Source: PWQG01 sp041685555 (lineage in GTDB: Bacteria > Pseudomonadota > Gammaproteobacteria > Pseudomonadales > Pseudohongiellaceae). Taken from it: a stretch of DNA of 14,876 nt. Shown here piece by piece: positions 6,709-14,611 of the stretch. Below the pieces are notes generated by a model. That model was not told where the DNA came from, did no database searches, and saw only the letters and a program-made list of their open reading frames with translations. The stretch covers positions 1 through 14,876 of the forward strand of contig JAWLFN010000039.1 in assembly GCA_041685555.1 (NCBI GenBank), in the 5' to 3' direction. A program made the position numbers and the translations under genes. The number at the start of each line of letters is the position of its first letter. Within the stretch, counting starts at the first letter, position 1.

Positions 6709-8737
6709 ACCACAGCTTCCACCGCAACAGATACAGGGTCCACCGCAACCGCAGACGCGCTCTCAGCCTGTTACTTCCGGAAGCTGCCTCACGCTGCGCA
6801 TAACAACAGTCGATCACCCTGTCACCCACCCACAGTATCTCGCATGACCATCGGGGCCAGGCCTGGCTCATGGCCATTGAGGCTTCCCATGGGCCTGTAG
6901 CTGAACTGATACCGACACCGCGACGGCGCGCCACCTCCAACAGCCGATGAAAGCCGCCCAGCACTCTGTCCGTTCCGTGAAAAACATATCGTTTTCCATG
7001 GACTGACCAGATCACCAATGCAACCGAAATCATAACCATTGTCATCAATCCACCGATCAGAAGCAGACGCAGCAGTCGTTCGGACCGCTGTCCGGTCAGC
7101 GACTCCAGCAGGTTGAACTGAGTTTCCGTGTCAAAATTGATGACCCATCGGTTCCAGGCGTATTCCAGCCGATCCAGCTGCATCCGCATCCCGTAATACC
7201 AGGCTGAGCCGTTACCCGGCGTCTCCACCCCGGTCTGTTCGCTGTATTGCTGCAACCAGGCCTGTGCGCCCAGATCGATGCGTTCCGGTGCCACTGCCGT
7301 GGTCGGATCGACTCTGACCCAGCCGCTCTCCTCCAGCCAGACTTCCACCCATGCGTGGGCATTGTACTGATAGACCATCACGTAGTTTTCGTAGGGATTT
7401 CGCTCCCCGCCCTGATAACCAACCACCACGCGGGCCGGCACGCCTGCCGCGCGCATCAGATAAGTGAAGGCCGAGGCATAGTGGCCGCAGAATCCACGGC
7501 GTCCATCAAAAAGAAACGAATCCAGTGCGTCATCCCCGCCGTACGCCGGCGGCTGCAGCGTATATTCAAACGGGTGGGAGCGAAGCCATGCCATAGCCTG
7601 CTCAAGCACATCCCTGTCATCATCCGCATCACGACGCCATTGGCGAGCCAGCTCTCGGGCCCGGGGCTCACCTGAGTCGGGCAGCCGCAGCGCCCGACGA
7701 CGATCACTGCCATCAGCCAGTCCCGGCAGGCTGTCCGGTGGCGGCAGACCCGCCAGACGGAACCGCTCCCGCTGCACAATGGAGCGTTCCGCATACAGGG
7801 CCAGATTGCCATCCATGCCGATATCAGAATCCCTCGCGGACAAGGGGGACAAGGAATAGATCCAGCGCTGACCGGTCGGCTCCATGATGAGCTCGTAGGC
7901 GGACGCATTCTCTTCCTCTTCAGCTTGCCCCGGACCCAGGTCCACGGCGCTGGTGGGAACCAGACTGCCGCGACTGCGTCTCCAGCGTCCCTCCTTGAAC
8001 TGATCCAGGGCAAGTCCCCGCCAGTACAACCCCCGGGGCTCAGGACTGTCTCCATCGAAACCGACCCGGAAAGCAAGTTCGTCGGACAGTCCCAGATCTG
8101 TGATCCCGCCCGGAGCCAGTTCTTCATCGACACCGGATGTGGCAGCCGTGTCCCGGGAGGGCATGGACCATAACGGACCGAGTCTCGGTACGGTCAGGAA
8201 AAGCAGCAGCATCAGGGGCGACGCCATGATGGCCAGTCGGAGCGCTTCCTGCACCGGCTCCACAAGACCGTGGCCTTTTTCCGGATTCAGCAACAGTTGT
8301 TGCCAGGTCATCAGCACCAGCATCATTACGACGACCGCATGCAATGCCATGGGAATCGATTGACCATAGATAAACCCCGATGCCAACACCACCAGCAGTA
8401 GCGTCATCAGATTCCTTGCGGCGCGCGCTGAATACACTTCAAGAAAGCGCAATACAGTGCCGGACGCCAGCAGGGCGGCAAAGATGTCGACGCTGCTGTC
8501 ATCGAGACCGTATGTGGCCACGACACCACCGATCAGGCCCACCACCAGCAGAACACGCACGCTTCTTCCCGGTAGCCGCCAGCCATGACATGTGGCCGAA
8601 TAACGCCATCCCAACAGCAACAGCAGCACTCCACTGAGCCATAAAGGCAGTCGCATGAAATGGGGGATCAATGCAGCGGTCACCGTCACCAGCACCCAGG
8701 TGACGGATACAGCGGAGAGTGCATCGGAACGGATCAT
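6683..8737 (-). CDS. tgpA: TgpA-like membrane transglutaminase (DUF3488-TGc-DUF4129)
   Basis: The product has 684 residues. The N-terminal third holds about six hydrophobic segments (DUF3488, about residues 7-185). The large periplasmic part then carries the transglutaminase core with the papain-like triad: C417 in 'GFCGHYASAF', H461 in 'NAHAWVEVW' and D477 in 'WVRVDPT'. One more membrane helix (about 555-579) and a cytoplasmic DUF4129 domain follow. This is the architecture of Pseudomonas TgpA, an inner-membrane protein with a periplasmic transglutaminase fold; the natural substrate is unknown. ATG 8737 overlaps the DUF58 stop as ATGA, so the two are coupled. The end carries an Arg/Trp-rich tail (about 655-679) beyond DUF4129. 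The 3' end overlaps convergent yciH by 26 bases. Confidence 0.94.
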   Translation of the reverse strand: MIRSDALSAVSVTWVLVTVTAALIPHFMRLPLWLSGVLLLLLGWRYSATCHGWRLPGRSVRVLLVVGLIGGVVATYGLDDSSVDIFAALLASGTVLRFLEVYSARAARNLMTLLLVVLASGFIYGQSIPMALHAVVVMMLVLMTWQQLLLNPEKGHGLVEPVQEALRLAIMASPLMLLLFLTVPRLGPLWSMPSRDTAATSGVDEELAPGGITDLGLSDELAFRVGFDGDSPEPRGLYWRGLALDQFKEGRWRRSRGSLVPTSAVDLGPGQAEEEENASAYELIMEPTGQRWIYSLSPLSARDSDIGMDGNLALYAERSIVQRERFRLAGLPPPDSLPGLADGSDRRRALRLPDSGEPRARELARQWRRDADDDRDVLEQAMAWLRSHPFEYTLQPPAYGGDDALDSFLFDGRRGFCGHYASAFTYLMRAAGVPARVVVGYQGGERNPYENYVMVYQYNAHAWVEVWLEESGWVRVDPTTAVAPERIDLGAQAWLQQYSEQTGVETPGNGSAWYYGMRMQLDRLEYAWNRWVINFDTETQFNLLESLTGQRSERLLRLLLIGGLMTMVMISVALVIWSVHGKRYVFHGTDRVLGGFHRLLEVARRRGVGISSATGPWEASMAMSQAWPRWSCEILWVGDRVIDCCYAQREAASGSNRLRARLRLRWTLYLLRWKLWFSRPQTCS
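6718..6749. repeat. Pair of 11-base direct repeats in the tgpA 3' end
   Basis: TCCACCGCAAC occurs at 6718-6728 and again at 6739-6749, a 21-base (7-codon) period. On the minus strand both copies encode Leu-Arg-Trp in the same frame, so this may simply reflect the repeated LRW motif in the TgpA tail. Confidence 0.5.
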
Positions 8738-9732
8738 GAGTCCGCTCTCCCGTGCAAGGCCAGGGCCTCTAACAGCTGCCAACGATGCCGACTGCCCCGA
8801 CCGGGCGCAAACTGTTGCCCTGGCAACTGCAGACCATACAGCGATCCATTCCGGTCCGCCTCCAATACCCTGTAACACAACCAGGACAATCGCGATTCCG
8901 CATCGGCACCTTCGTGGTCGCTCCAGCGCAGCATCGTTCCGCCATCCGACTCGTCACCGAACATTTTGACCTGCAATTGACGTTGCCCGGCCAGACTTTT
9001 CCAGGCCACCCGGGAGAGATTGTCCCCATGGCGATAGTCCCGCAGACCATGAAAGTGCTCGCTGCCGGCATCTTCCCCGGATCGCAAGCGATGCCGACTG
9101 CCGCTCTGCTGAGCCGATGTCGGGCGCACATGCATTGAGGCAGGCTGCAACGGCTTCGGCGCCACAACGCAACGCATGTCCAGATCAATATCCGCCCAGA
9201 CCCGGCACAGCCCGGTCGGATACAGACTCTGAACCCGCACCGGCGGCGCCTTGTGAAGCCCTCTGCCCGAGGCAGGCAGAGACAGCGCCGCGGTTACGGT
9301 ACCACGATCAAGCGTCACTGGCGCGGGACCGGAGCGTGACCGCCAGAACCGGATGGAGACCGCCCTCACATCAGCACCGCCAGCGTCCAGCAGAACCTGG
9401 AATACCAATGGTTGACCGGCAAAGAGGATCTTCCGGTGGTTCTCTACCGAACTCAGCCGGAGACCGTACAGGTTTCGAAACGTCACCAGAATGGCCGTCA
9501 TGAACAGACTGAACATGAAGAAAGCCAGTGACAACCCCAGACTCAGCACATAATTCACTGACAGCAGAAAGATCAATGCGGCACAGAAAAGAAAAAACAG
9601 ACCGCTTCGGGTAGGCAGGATGAACAGGCGCCTGTATCCGAGAGTCTGTCGGGACGCGGGCGGGTGACGTCGCAGCCATGTCAGCTGGATCAGCTCGACG
9701 AGTCGATGTCTTGCAGCCATCCTCCGGGACAC
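8734..9732 (-). CDS. DUF58 protein, membrane-anchored type (MoxR partner)
   Basis: The product has 332 residues. Two closely spaced hydrophobic segments lie at about 44-60 and 62-83, followed by a beta-rich domain with 'LYPTGLCRVW' (about 169-178) and the DUF58 hallmark 'GLRDYRHGDNLSRVAWKS' (about 229-246). Unlike the DUF58 protein in the left module it has no DxSxS metal motif, as is usual for this subtype. It sits between a MoxR ATPase and a transglutaminase, a recurrent three-gene module. I prefer GTG 9732, because GGAGG at 9737-9741 lies 4 bases upstream in the short gap after the ATPase gene. ATG 9720 is the alternative, but the nearest GGAGG abuts it with no spacer. The TGA overlaps the tgpA start. 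Confidence 0.9.
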   Translation of the reverse strand: MSRRMAARHRLVELIQLTWLRRHPPASRQTLGYRRLFILPTRSGLFFLFCAALIFLLSVNYVLSLGLSLAFFMFSLFMTAILVTFRNLYGLRLSSVENHRKILFAGQPLVFQVLLDAGGADVRAVSIRFWRSRSGPAPVTLDRGTVTAALSLPASGRGLHKAPPVRVQSLYPTGLCRVWADIDLDMRCVVAPKPLQPASMHVRPTSAQQSGSRHRLRSGEDAGSEHFHGLRDYRHGDNLSRVAWKSLAGQRQLQVKMFGDESDGGTMLRWSDHEGADAESRLSWLCYRVLEADRNGSLYGLQLPGQQFAPGRGSRHRWQLLEALALHGRADS

Positions 9733-9736
9733 AGAG

Positions 9737-9741
9737 CCTCC
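9737..9741 (-). promoter_or_regulatory. Ribosome binding site deciding the DUF58 start
   Basis: CCTCC on the plus strand reads GGAGG on the minus strand, in the 13-base gap between the ATPase stop and GTG 9732. It favours the GTG over ATG 9720. Confidence 0.45.
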
Positions 9742-9745
9742 ATGG

Positions 9746-10663
9746 TCAACTGTACACCGGCACGGCTTCCAGCATGGCCTCGAGCAACCGGTCGGCCGCA
9801 TCCATCGGCTGACCACCATCCAGCACCAGACGATGCCGGCAGACGGCGACAAAAACGGCCTGGACATCTTCCGGAAGCACGTGGTCACGGTCTGTCATCA
9901 GGGCCCAGGTACGCCCCGCCTGCATCAACGACAGCGCTCCCCTTGGCGAGAGCCCGAGAGTGACGGCCGGGTCATTGCGTGTGGCCGCCACCAGTCGCTG
10001 GACATAATCGAGCAGTGCATCACTGACCCGGATGTTCCGGATCCGGTCTCGTATTTCCAGCAACTGCCCGGGATCGAAAAACCGGGGAACCGATCCGGTT
10101 TCGGGACGTTCCCCGTCAGCCAGCAACGCACGCTCGGCCCTGGCATCAGGGTAACCGATTTCCAGGCAGAGGTGGAATCGATCAAGCTGTGACTCCGGCA
10201 ACGGATAAGTGCCGGACATGGATACCGGATTCTGGGTAGCGATGACAAAGAACGGGTCGGGCAATGGCCGGGTCTCCCCCTCCACACTCACCTGCCCTTC
10301 TTCCATGGCCTCCAGCAGTGCACTTTGCGTTCGCGGACTGGCCCGGTTGATCTCGTCCGCCATGACCAGCTGGCTGAAAACCGGTCCCGGATGAAAATGA
10401 AAGCGGCCAGCTTCGGCATCATAGACCGAGCAGCCCGTGATATCAGCGGGCAACAGATCACTGGTGAACTGGATGCGCGTATATTGCAGGCCGAACAACG
10501 TGGCCAATGCCCGGCACAAAGTCGTCTTGCCCATTCCGGGAAGATCCTCGATGAGCAGGTGGCCACCACCAAGAAGACAGCACAGGGCCAGCCGGATTCG
10601 GTCCTGTTTGCCCTGCAGAACGTGTCCAAGCGCCATACTTGCCTGATCGATCTGTTCCTTCAT
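9746..10663 (-). CDS. MoxR-family AAA+ ATPase (transglutaminase module)
   Basis: This is a complete MoxR protein of 305 residues, the usual length. Walker A is 'LPGMGKTT' (K46), Walker B 'LVMADEINRA' (D102, E103), and sensor 1 'ATQNP' (141-145). The family motif 'TYPLPESQLDRF' and the C-terminal lid 'GLSPRGALSLMQAGRTWALM' follow. It hydrolyses ATP and, by family model, acts as a chaperone or remodeler for the downstream DUF58/transglutaminase pair. ATG 10663 lies 14 bases after the purF stop, and the MKEQIDQ start fits the family. It is a different gene copy from the MoxR at the left edge: the lid sequences differ clearly (GLSPRGALSLMQAGRTWALM against GASPRGTISLDRCARAHAW). The target protein is not identified. 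Confidence 0.95.
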   Translation of the reverse strand: MKEQIDQASMALGHVLQGKQDRIRLALCCLLGGGHLLIEDLPGMGKTTLCRALATLFGLQYTRIQFTSDLLPADITGCSVYDAEAGRFHFHPGPVFSQLVMADEINRASPRTQSALLEAMEEGQVSVEGETRPLPDPFFVIATQNPVSMSGTYPLPESQLDRFHLCLEIGYPDARAERALLADGERPETGSVPRFFDPGQLLEIRDRIRNIRVSDALLDYVQRLVAATRNDPAVTLGLSPRGALSLMQAGRTWALMTDRDHVLPEDVQAVFVAVCRHRLVLDGGQPMDAADRLLEAMLEAVPVYS

Positions 10664-10677
10664 GACGGACCTGCTAT

Positions 10678-12162
10678 TCAGGAGGTGGCGGCCACCCGTT
10701 TCTGCTTGGCCACGTCGTTACGAATACTCTCCAGCTTGCGCAGATAGGCATCGTCCACATCGCCGGTGATATACTGACCATCAAATACCGAACATTCGAA
10801 CTGCCTGATGCGGGAGTTACCTTCCGCCGAGGCCGCGATCAGGTCTTTCAGGTCCTGGAACACCAGCCAGTCGGCCCCGATGAGCTCTTCGACCTCTTTT
10901 TCTGTCCGGCCGTGTGCGATCAGCTCGGCGGCTGCCGGCATGTCAATTCCGTATACGTTAGGGTATCGCACCGGAGGCGCGGCCGATGCGAAATAGACAT
11001 TCCTGGCGCCGACGTCACGTGCCATCTGCACAATCTGTCGGCAGGTCGTTCCACGGACAATCGAGTCATCCACCAGCATGACATTCTTGTCCCGGAACTC
11101 CAGCTCGATGGCATTGAGTTTCTGTCGAACGGACTTTCGGCGCTGACTCTGGCCGGGCATGATGAAGGTACGGCCGATATAGCGGTTCTTCACAAAACCT
11201 TCCCGGTACTTCACTCCGAGACAGTTGGCCATTTCCAGCGCCGATGTCCTGCTGGTATCGGGGATGGGAATGACGACATCGATGTCGTGCTCGGGGCGCA
11301 GCCGCATCACTTTTTCGGCCAGCTTCTCGCCCATTCTCAATCGCGCCTTGTACACCGACACATCATCCATCAGTGAATCGGGGCGCGCAAAATACACATG
11401 CTCGAAAATGCAGGGCGTATGCTCGGCTTGCGCCGCGCAGTGACGGGAATGAAGCTGGCCGTCCACATCGATATAGATCGCTTCTCCGGGTCTGACGTCG
11501 CGTACCAGCGAGAAGCCCTGTGAATCCAGCGCCACGCTTTCCGACGCGAGCATGTATTCGGTCACCCCGTCACGTTCCCGTTTGCCATACACCAACGGCC
11601 GGATCCCGTGCTTGTCCCGGAAACCGACCACACCATGACCGGTAATCATGACCAGGGCGACGTATCCGCCGCGGCAACGCCGGTTGACCCCCTCCACTGC
11701 CGTGAAAATGTCCTCCGGTTTCGGCTCCATATGGCCAACCTGTTGCAACTCATGCGCGAACACATTCAGCAGGATCTCCGAATCGGAATCGGTATTGATG
11801 TGGCGCAGATCCTCTCGAAACAGATCCTGTCCGAGCTGTTCAGAGTTGGTCAGATTGCCATTGTGGGCCAGACACAGGCCATAGGGGGAATTGACGTAGA
11901 ATGGCTGCGCCAGCGCCGGACTGGAACTGCCCGCGGTCGGATACCGGACATGACCGATGCCCAGCTGTCCGGTGAGACGACGCATATGGCGGGTCCGGAA
12001 CACATCCTTCACCAGCCCGTTGTCCTTGCGCAGGTTGAGCCTGCCATTGTCACAGGTCGCTATCCCGGCCGCATCCTGCCCCCGATGCTGCAACACCGTC
12101 AACGTATCGTACAGACACACACCCACGTCGGACCTGCCGACCATTCCAACCAGACCGCACAT
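10678..12162 (-). CDS. purF: Amidophosphoribosyltransferase PurF
   Basis: The product has 494 residues and catalyses the first committed step of purine synthesis: PRPP plus glutamine gives 5-phosphoribosylamine, glutamate and pyrophosphate, in the cytoplasm. It starts MCGLVGMVG, so Cys2 becomes the N-terminal nucleophile after Met removal, with no propeptide (E. coli type). Glutaminase motifs include 'QHRGQDAAGI' and 'GHVRYPTAGSS', and the PRPP-binding loop is 'VMLVDDSIVRGTT' (361-373). The second half has 'PIPDTSRTSALEMA' and 'KNRYIGRTFIMP'. A GAGG at 12171-12174 lies 8 bases before the ATG. It follows cvpA by 20 bases and precedes moxR by 14. In many relatives transcription of this gene is controlled by PurR; I did not find an operator here. 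Confidence 0.97.
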   Translation of the reverse strand: MCGLVGMVGRSDVGVCLYDTLTVLQHRGQDAAGIATCDNGRLNLRKDNGLVKDVFRTRHMRRLTGQLGIGHVRYPTAGSSSPALAQPFYVNSPYGLCLAHNGNLTNSEQLGQDLFREDLRHINTDSDSEILLNVFAHELQQVGHMEPKPEDIFTAVEGVNRRCRGGYVALVMITGHGVVGFRDKHGIRPLVYGKRERDGVTEYMLASESVALDSQGFSLVRDVRPGEAIYIDVDGQLHSRHCAAQAEHTPCIFEHVYFARPDSLMDDVSVYKARLRMGEKLAEKVMRLRPEHDIDVVIPIPDTSRTSALEMANCLGVKYREGFVKNRYIGRTFIMPGQSQRRKSVRQKLNAIELEFRDKNVMLVDDSIVRGTTCRQIVQMARDVGARNVYFASAAPPVRYPNVYGIDMPAAAELIAHGRTEKEVEELIGADWLVFQDLKDLIAASAEGNSRIRQFECSVFDGQYITGDVDDAYLRKLESIRNDVAKQKRVAATS

Positions 12163-12182
12163 TCAGAGTACCTCGATCATTG

Positions 12183-12671
12183 TCATACAGTTGTCGCTTC
12201 CTGCCCGGTAAAATCCATGATGAACAGGCGCGACCATTCGATAAGATCAGTGACATGGGGAAGCAGTACCGACGCCTGCCACCACGGCTCGGTACTGAAG
12301 AAATTCATGCCGGCATAGACCATGAGCATCACCACGACCACGCCCCGCAGGAGACCGAAAAGTATGCCCAGCATACGATCCGAAAGCTGCAGACCGACCG
12401 CCTTTATCAGGCGGCTCACCAGACCATGCACCATCGCGCCGACGATCAGTACCGCCAGCACCAACAGACCGAAAGCCAGTATGTACCGGGCCATCTCGTT
12501 AGCCAGGAATCCTTCCAGAGAGGGCGACAGGCTCTCCGCATAGAACCGGGCCACCAGAATCGCCGCGATCCAGGTCGCCAACGACAGCACTTCCCTGATG
12601 AAGCCACGCAACAGTCCGAAGAAGCCGGACAGCGCCAGTATCATCAGGATCGCGATGTCCAGCCAGTTCAT
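12183..12671 (-). CDS. cvpA: CvpA-family inner-membrane protein
   Basis: The product has 162 residues. It begins 'MNWLDIAILMILALSGFFG', the standard CvpA opening, with four hydrophobic segments (about 3-20, 27-43, 60-86 and 99-121) and the conserved 'GLLRGFIREVLSLATW' and 'DRMLGILFGLLRG' motifs. CvpA is a small inner-membrane protein named for colicin V production and linked in some species to envelope stress or bile tolerance; its mechanism is unclear. I chose ATG 12671 because GGAGG at 12678-12682 is 6 bases upstream; the in-frame GTG at 12677 abuts that site and is unlikely. It lies between the SPOR-domain gene and purF, the classic gammaproteobacterial neighbourhood. Confidence 0.95.
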   Translation of the reverse strand: MNWLDIAILMILALSGFFGLLRGFIREVLSLATWIAAILVARFYAESLSPSLEGFLANEMARYILAFGLLVLAVLIVGAMVHGLVSRLIKAVGLQLSDRMLGILFGLLRGVVVVMLMVYAGMNFFSTEPWWQASVLLPHVTDLIEWSRLFIMDFTGQEATTV

Positions 12672-12677
12672 GGCCAC

Positions 12678-12682
12678 CCTCC
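12678..12682 (-). promoter_or_regulatory. Ribosome binding site for cvpA
   Basis: CCTCC on the plus strand reads GGAGG on the minus strand, 6 bases before ATG 12671. It decides between that ATG and the GTG at 12677. Confidence 0.55.
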
Positions 12683-12710
12683 GCTCACAATGACCGTCTC
12701 CGGTCGTCCG

Positions 12711-13277
12711 TCATTCGTCAATCCGGTAGCGGACCACCATGCCCGATTCATTGAATGATTCCTGCAATGTGGTCTTCATTTCCTCAGCCGCCGCGCGCTC
12801 CGCCAGTGGTCCAACGAACACTCCGACGAGCGCTCCGGAGGCAGTATCCACGGGTCCGGTATACGCAGGATGGCCGGCTGCCTGAAGTCGGTCCCGCAGG
12901 CGCCGGGCATTCGCCTCGCTGGAAAAAGCGCCCAGCCGGACGCTCCATGCCTCTGGCAGACCGGTGGACTGATCCAGCGCCGGCGAGGGTCGATCCTCCT
13001 GTTCATCACTCTGCTCTGCAGCGGAATCATCCGGGGAAGCCGTTCCGGATAGCGCCGGACTGTCATCCGGGAGTCGCAGTTCATCGGTATCCGCCGTAAT
13101 TACAGGCCGCTGGGGGTTGATGGCGGGGGGCTCCGGATCCGGGGCCCGCTCCGGAATCCGGTCGGCAATGTCCCGGGAAGGAATTCCATCACCGTCCAGT
13201 ACGGCAGGCAGGACCACTATGGCCGCCAGCAGCAATACGATGGTGCCTGCAACTCTTTGCCGGGTGCTCTGGTTCAA
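12711..13277 (-). CDS. dedD: DedD-like SPOR-domain protein, predicted TTG start
   Basis: With the start I propose the product has 188 residues. It has a short cytoplasmic N-terminus 'NQSTRQRVAG', one membrane segment (about 9-27, ending 'VVLPAVLDGD' as in DedD), a Pro/Asp/Glu-rich periplasmic linker (about 30-108) and a C-terminal SPOR domain (about 111-188: 'WSVRLGAFSSEANARRLRDR'). SPOR domains bind denuded glycan strands at the division septum, so a role in cell division is likely. No ATG fits: the only in-frame ATG (13367) lies 76 bases inside folC and would add about 30 residues of non-family sequence. TTG 13277 aligns with the family N-terminus and sits 14 bases after the folC stop; GAGG at 13290-13293 is 12 bases upstream, a little far. 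Confidence 0.85.
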   Translation of the reverse strand: MNQSTRQRVAGTIVLLLAAIVVLPAVLDGDGIPSRDIADRIPERAPDPEPPAINPQRPVITADTDELRLPDDSPALSGTASPDDSAAEQSDEQEDRPSPALDQSTGLPEAWSVRLGAFSSEANARRLRDRLQAAGHPAYTGPVDTASGALVGVFVGPLAERAAAEEMKTTLQESFNESGMVVRYRIDE

Positions 13278-13291
13278 GCCGTTTCTATGCC

Positions 13292-14611
13292 TCAGCGCTC
13301 CGGATCGGGAGTGAATACGGTGTCCGCCACCCGCAGCATGGCGGATACCGTGAAAAATGAGCCACACACCAGAATGATATCGTCGGTCGCCGCCTCTCGG
13401 CAGGCTGACCGGTAGGCCGCTTCCACGCTCTCACAAGGACCATGCAGCGTTTCAGCGCCCAATATACGCAGGCGTTCCAGCAGTTCGTCTGCTGGCAGAC
13501 AACGTGGCTGATCGACTTGTGTAATATACCAGAAATCCACACTGGATTCTAAAGCGCGAAAGAACCCCGCATGATCCTTGTCGCGCATCATTGCCACCAC
13601 TGCGTGCACCCGTCCCTGCGGCGGCTGCCGACTCAGCTCGTCAGCCAGTGCCTCCGCGGCCTGCTCATTGTGCGCCACATCCAGTAGCACACGGTAGTCG
13701 CAGCCGGAATCTCTCAGCCATTGCCGGCGTCCCGCCAGATGCAGGTCTGACAGTGCCTCTTGCACGGCACTGCGGGATGGCCAGTACGGCGTCAGTGCCA
13801 ATGCCTGCAGGGCCGCCGATGCATTCGACAATGCCAGTCGGGGGACAGGCAGACCCGACATCTCAAGTGGCTTGCCATCCGGGTCAAGTCCCGACCAGGA
13901 CCATGTGTCCGTCCGGGACGCCCAATGGATGGCATTGTCCATACCATACCATGCGCACTTCAGGGCCCTGGCGGTATCGCGCAGCGATACCGGTGGATTG
14001 TCATCGACACAGACCACAGGGCGTCCCGCTCGGAAGATACCCGCCTTTTCCCGGCCGATCGATTCGCGGTCATCGCCCAACCACTGCTGATGATCCAGAC
14101 CGATACTGGAGATCACCGCAATATCAGCATCCAGTATATTGACCGCGTCCAGACGCCCACCGAGTCCGGTTTCCAGCACAACCACATCAGGCCGCGCCTC
14201 ACGGAACAACCATAGTGCCGCCAGCACGCCGAACTCGAAATAGGTCAGGGAGATATCGTTCCGCGTTTCATCAATCCGCAGAAATGCCTGACAAATAGCT
14301 TCATCATCCGCTTCCAGCCCATTGATTTTAATACGCTCATTATAGCGCAGAAGATGAGGAGAGGTGTGCGCGCCGACAGTGCGACCCTGCGCCAGCAGCA
14401 GTGCCTCCAGCGTTGCCACCACTGAACCCTTGCCGTTGGTACCCGCAACGGTGATCACCAGTGGAAACGCATCGAGCAGGTCCAGACGTTGCGCCACCTG
14501 ACTGACACGGGACAGACCGAGATCGATTTCATCGGGATGCAAGCGCTCCAGCCTGGCAAGCCACTGCGATAGCGAACGGGGATTGTGATCGGAGGAACCG
14601 GTGGTCGGCAT
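13292..14611 (-). CDS. folC: Bifunctional folylpolyglutamate synthase / dihydrofolate synthase FolC
   Basis: The product has 439 residues, a normal length. It adds glutamate to dihydropteroate and then to folates, in the cytoplasm, using ATP. The P-loop is 'VAGTNGKGS' (K61). 'HTSPHLLRYNERI' (82-94) and 'ETGLGGRLDAVN' (147-158) are the Mur-ligase-family folate and metal motifs, 'REKAGIFR' contains the Lys (K188 or K189) expected to be carbamylated, and 'DVAHN' lies in the C-terminal domain. ATG 14611 begins immediately after the accD TGA with no gap, so its ribosome binding site lies within accD and translation is probably coupled. The accD-folC pair is conserved in gammaproteobacteria. All key motifs appear present. 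Confidence 0.97.
   Translation of the reverse strand: MPTTGSSDHNPRSLSQWLARLERLHPDEIDLGLSRVSQVAQRLDLLDAFPLVITVAGTNGKGSVVATLEALLLAQGRTVGAHTSPHLLRYNERIKINGLEADDEAICQAFLRIDETRNDISLTYFEFGVLAALWLFREARPDVVVLETGLGGRLDAVNILDADIAVISSIGLDHQQWLGDDRESIGREKAGIFRAGRPVVCVDDNPPVSLRDTARALKCAWYGMDNAIHWASRTDTWSWSGLDPDGKPLEMSGLPVPRLALSNASAALQALALTPYWPSRSAVQEALSDLHLAGRRQWLRDSGCDYRVLLDVAHNEQAAEALADELSRQPPQGRVHAVVAMMRDKDHAGFFRALESSVDFWYITQVDQPRCLPADELLERLRILGAETLHGPCESVEAAYRSACREAATDDIILVCGSFFTVSAMLRVADTVFTPDPER

Noticed and set aside
6774..6783. Palindrome CTTCCGGAAG as a possible terminator for the plus-strand operon
   Set aside because: It is only 10 bases long, has no loop and no following T-run, and lies within tgpA coding sequence.
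11608..12318. A 236-codon plus-strand open frame opposite purF and the end of cvpA
   Set aside because: purF is unmistakable on the minus strand, and the antisense product has no recognisable domain.
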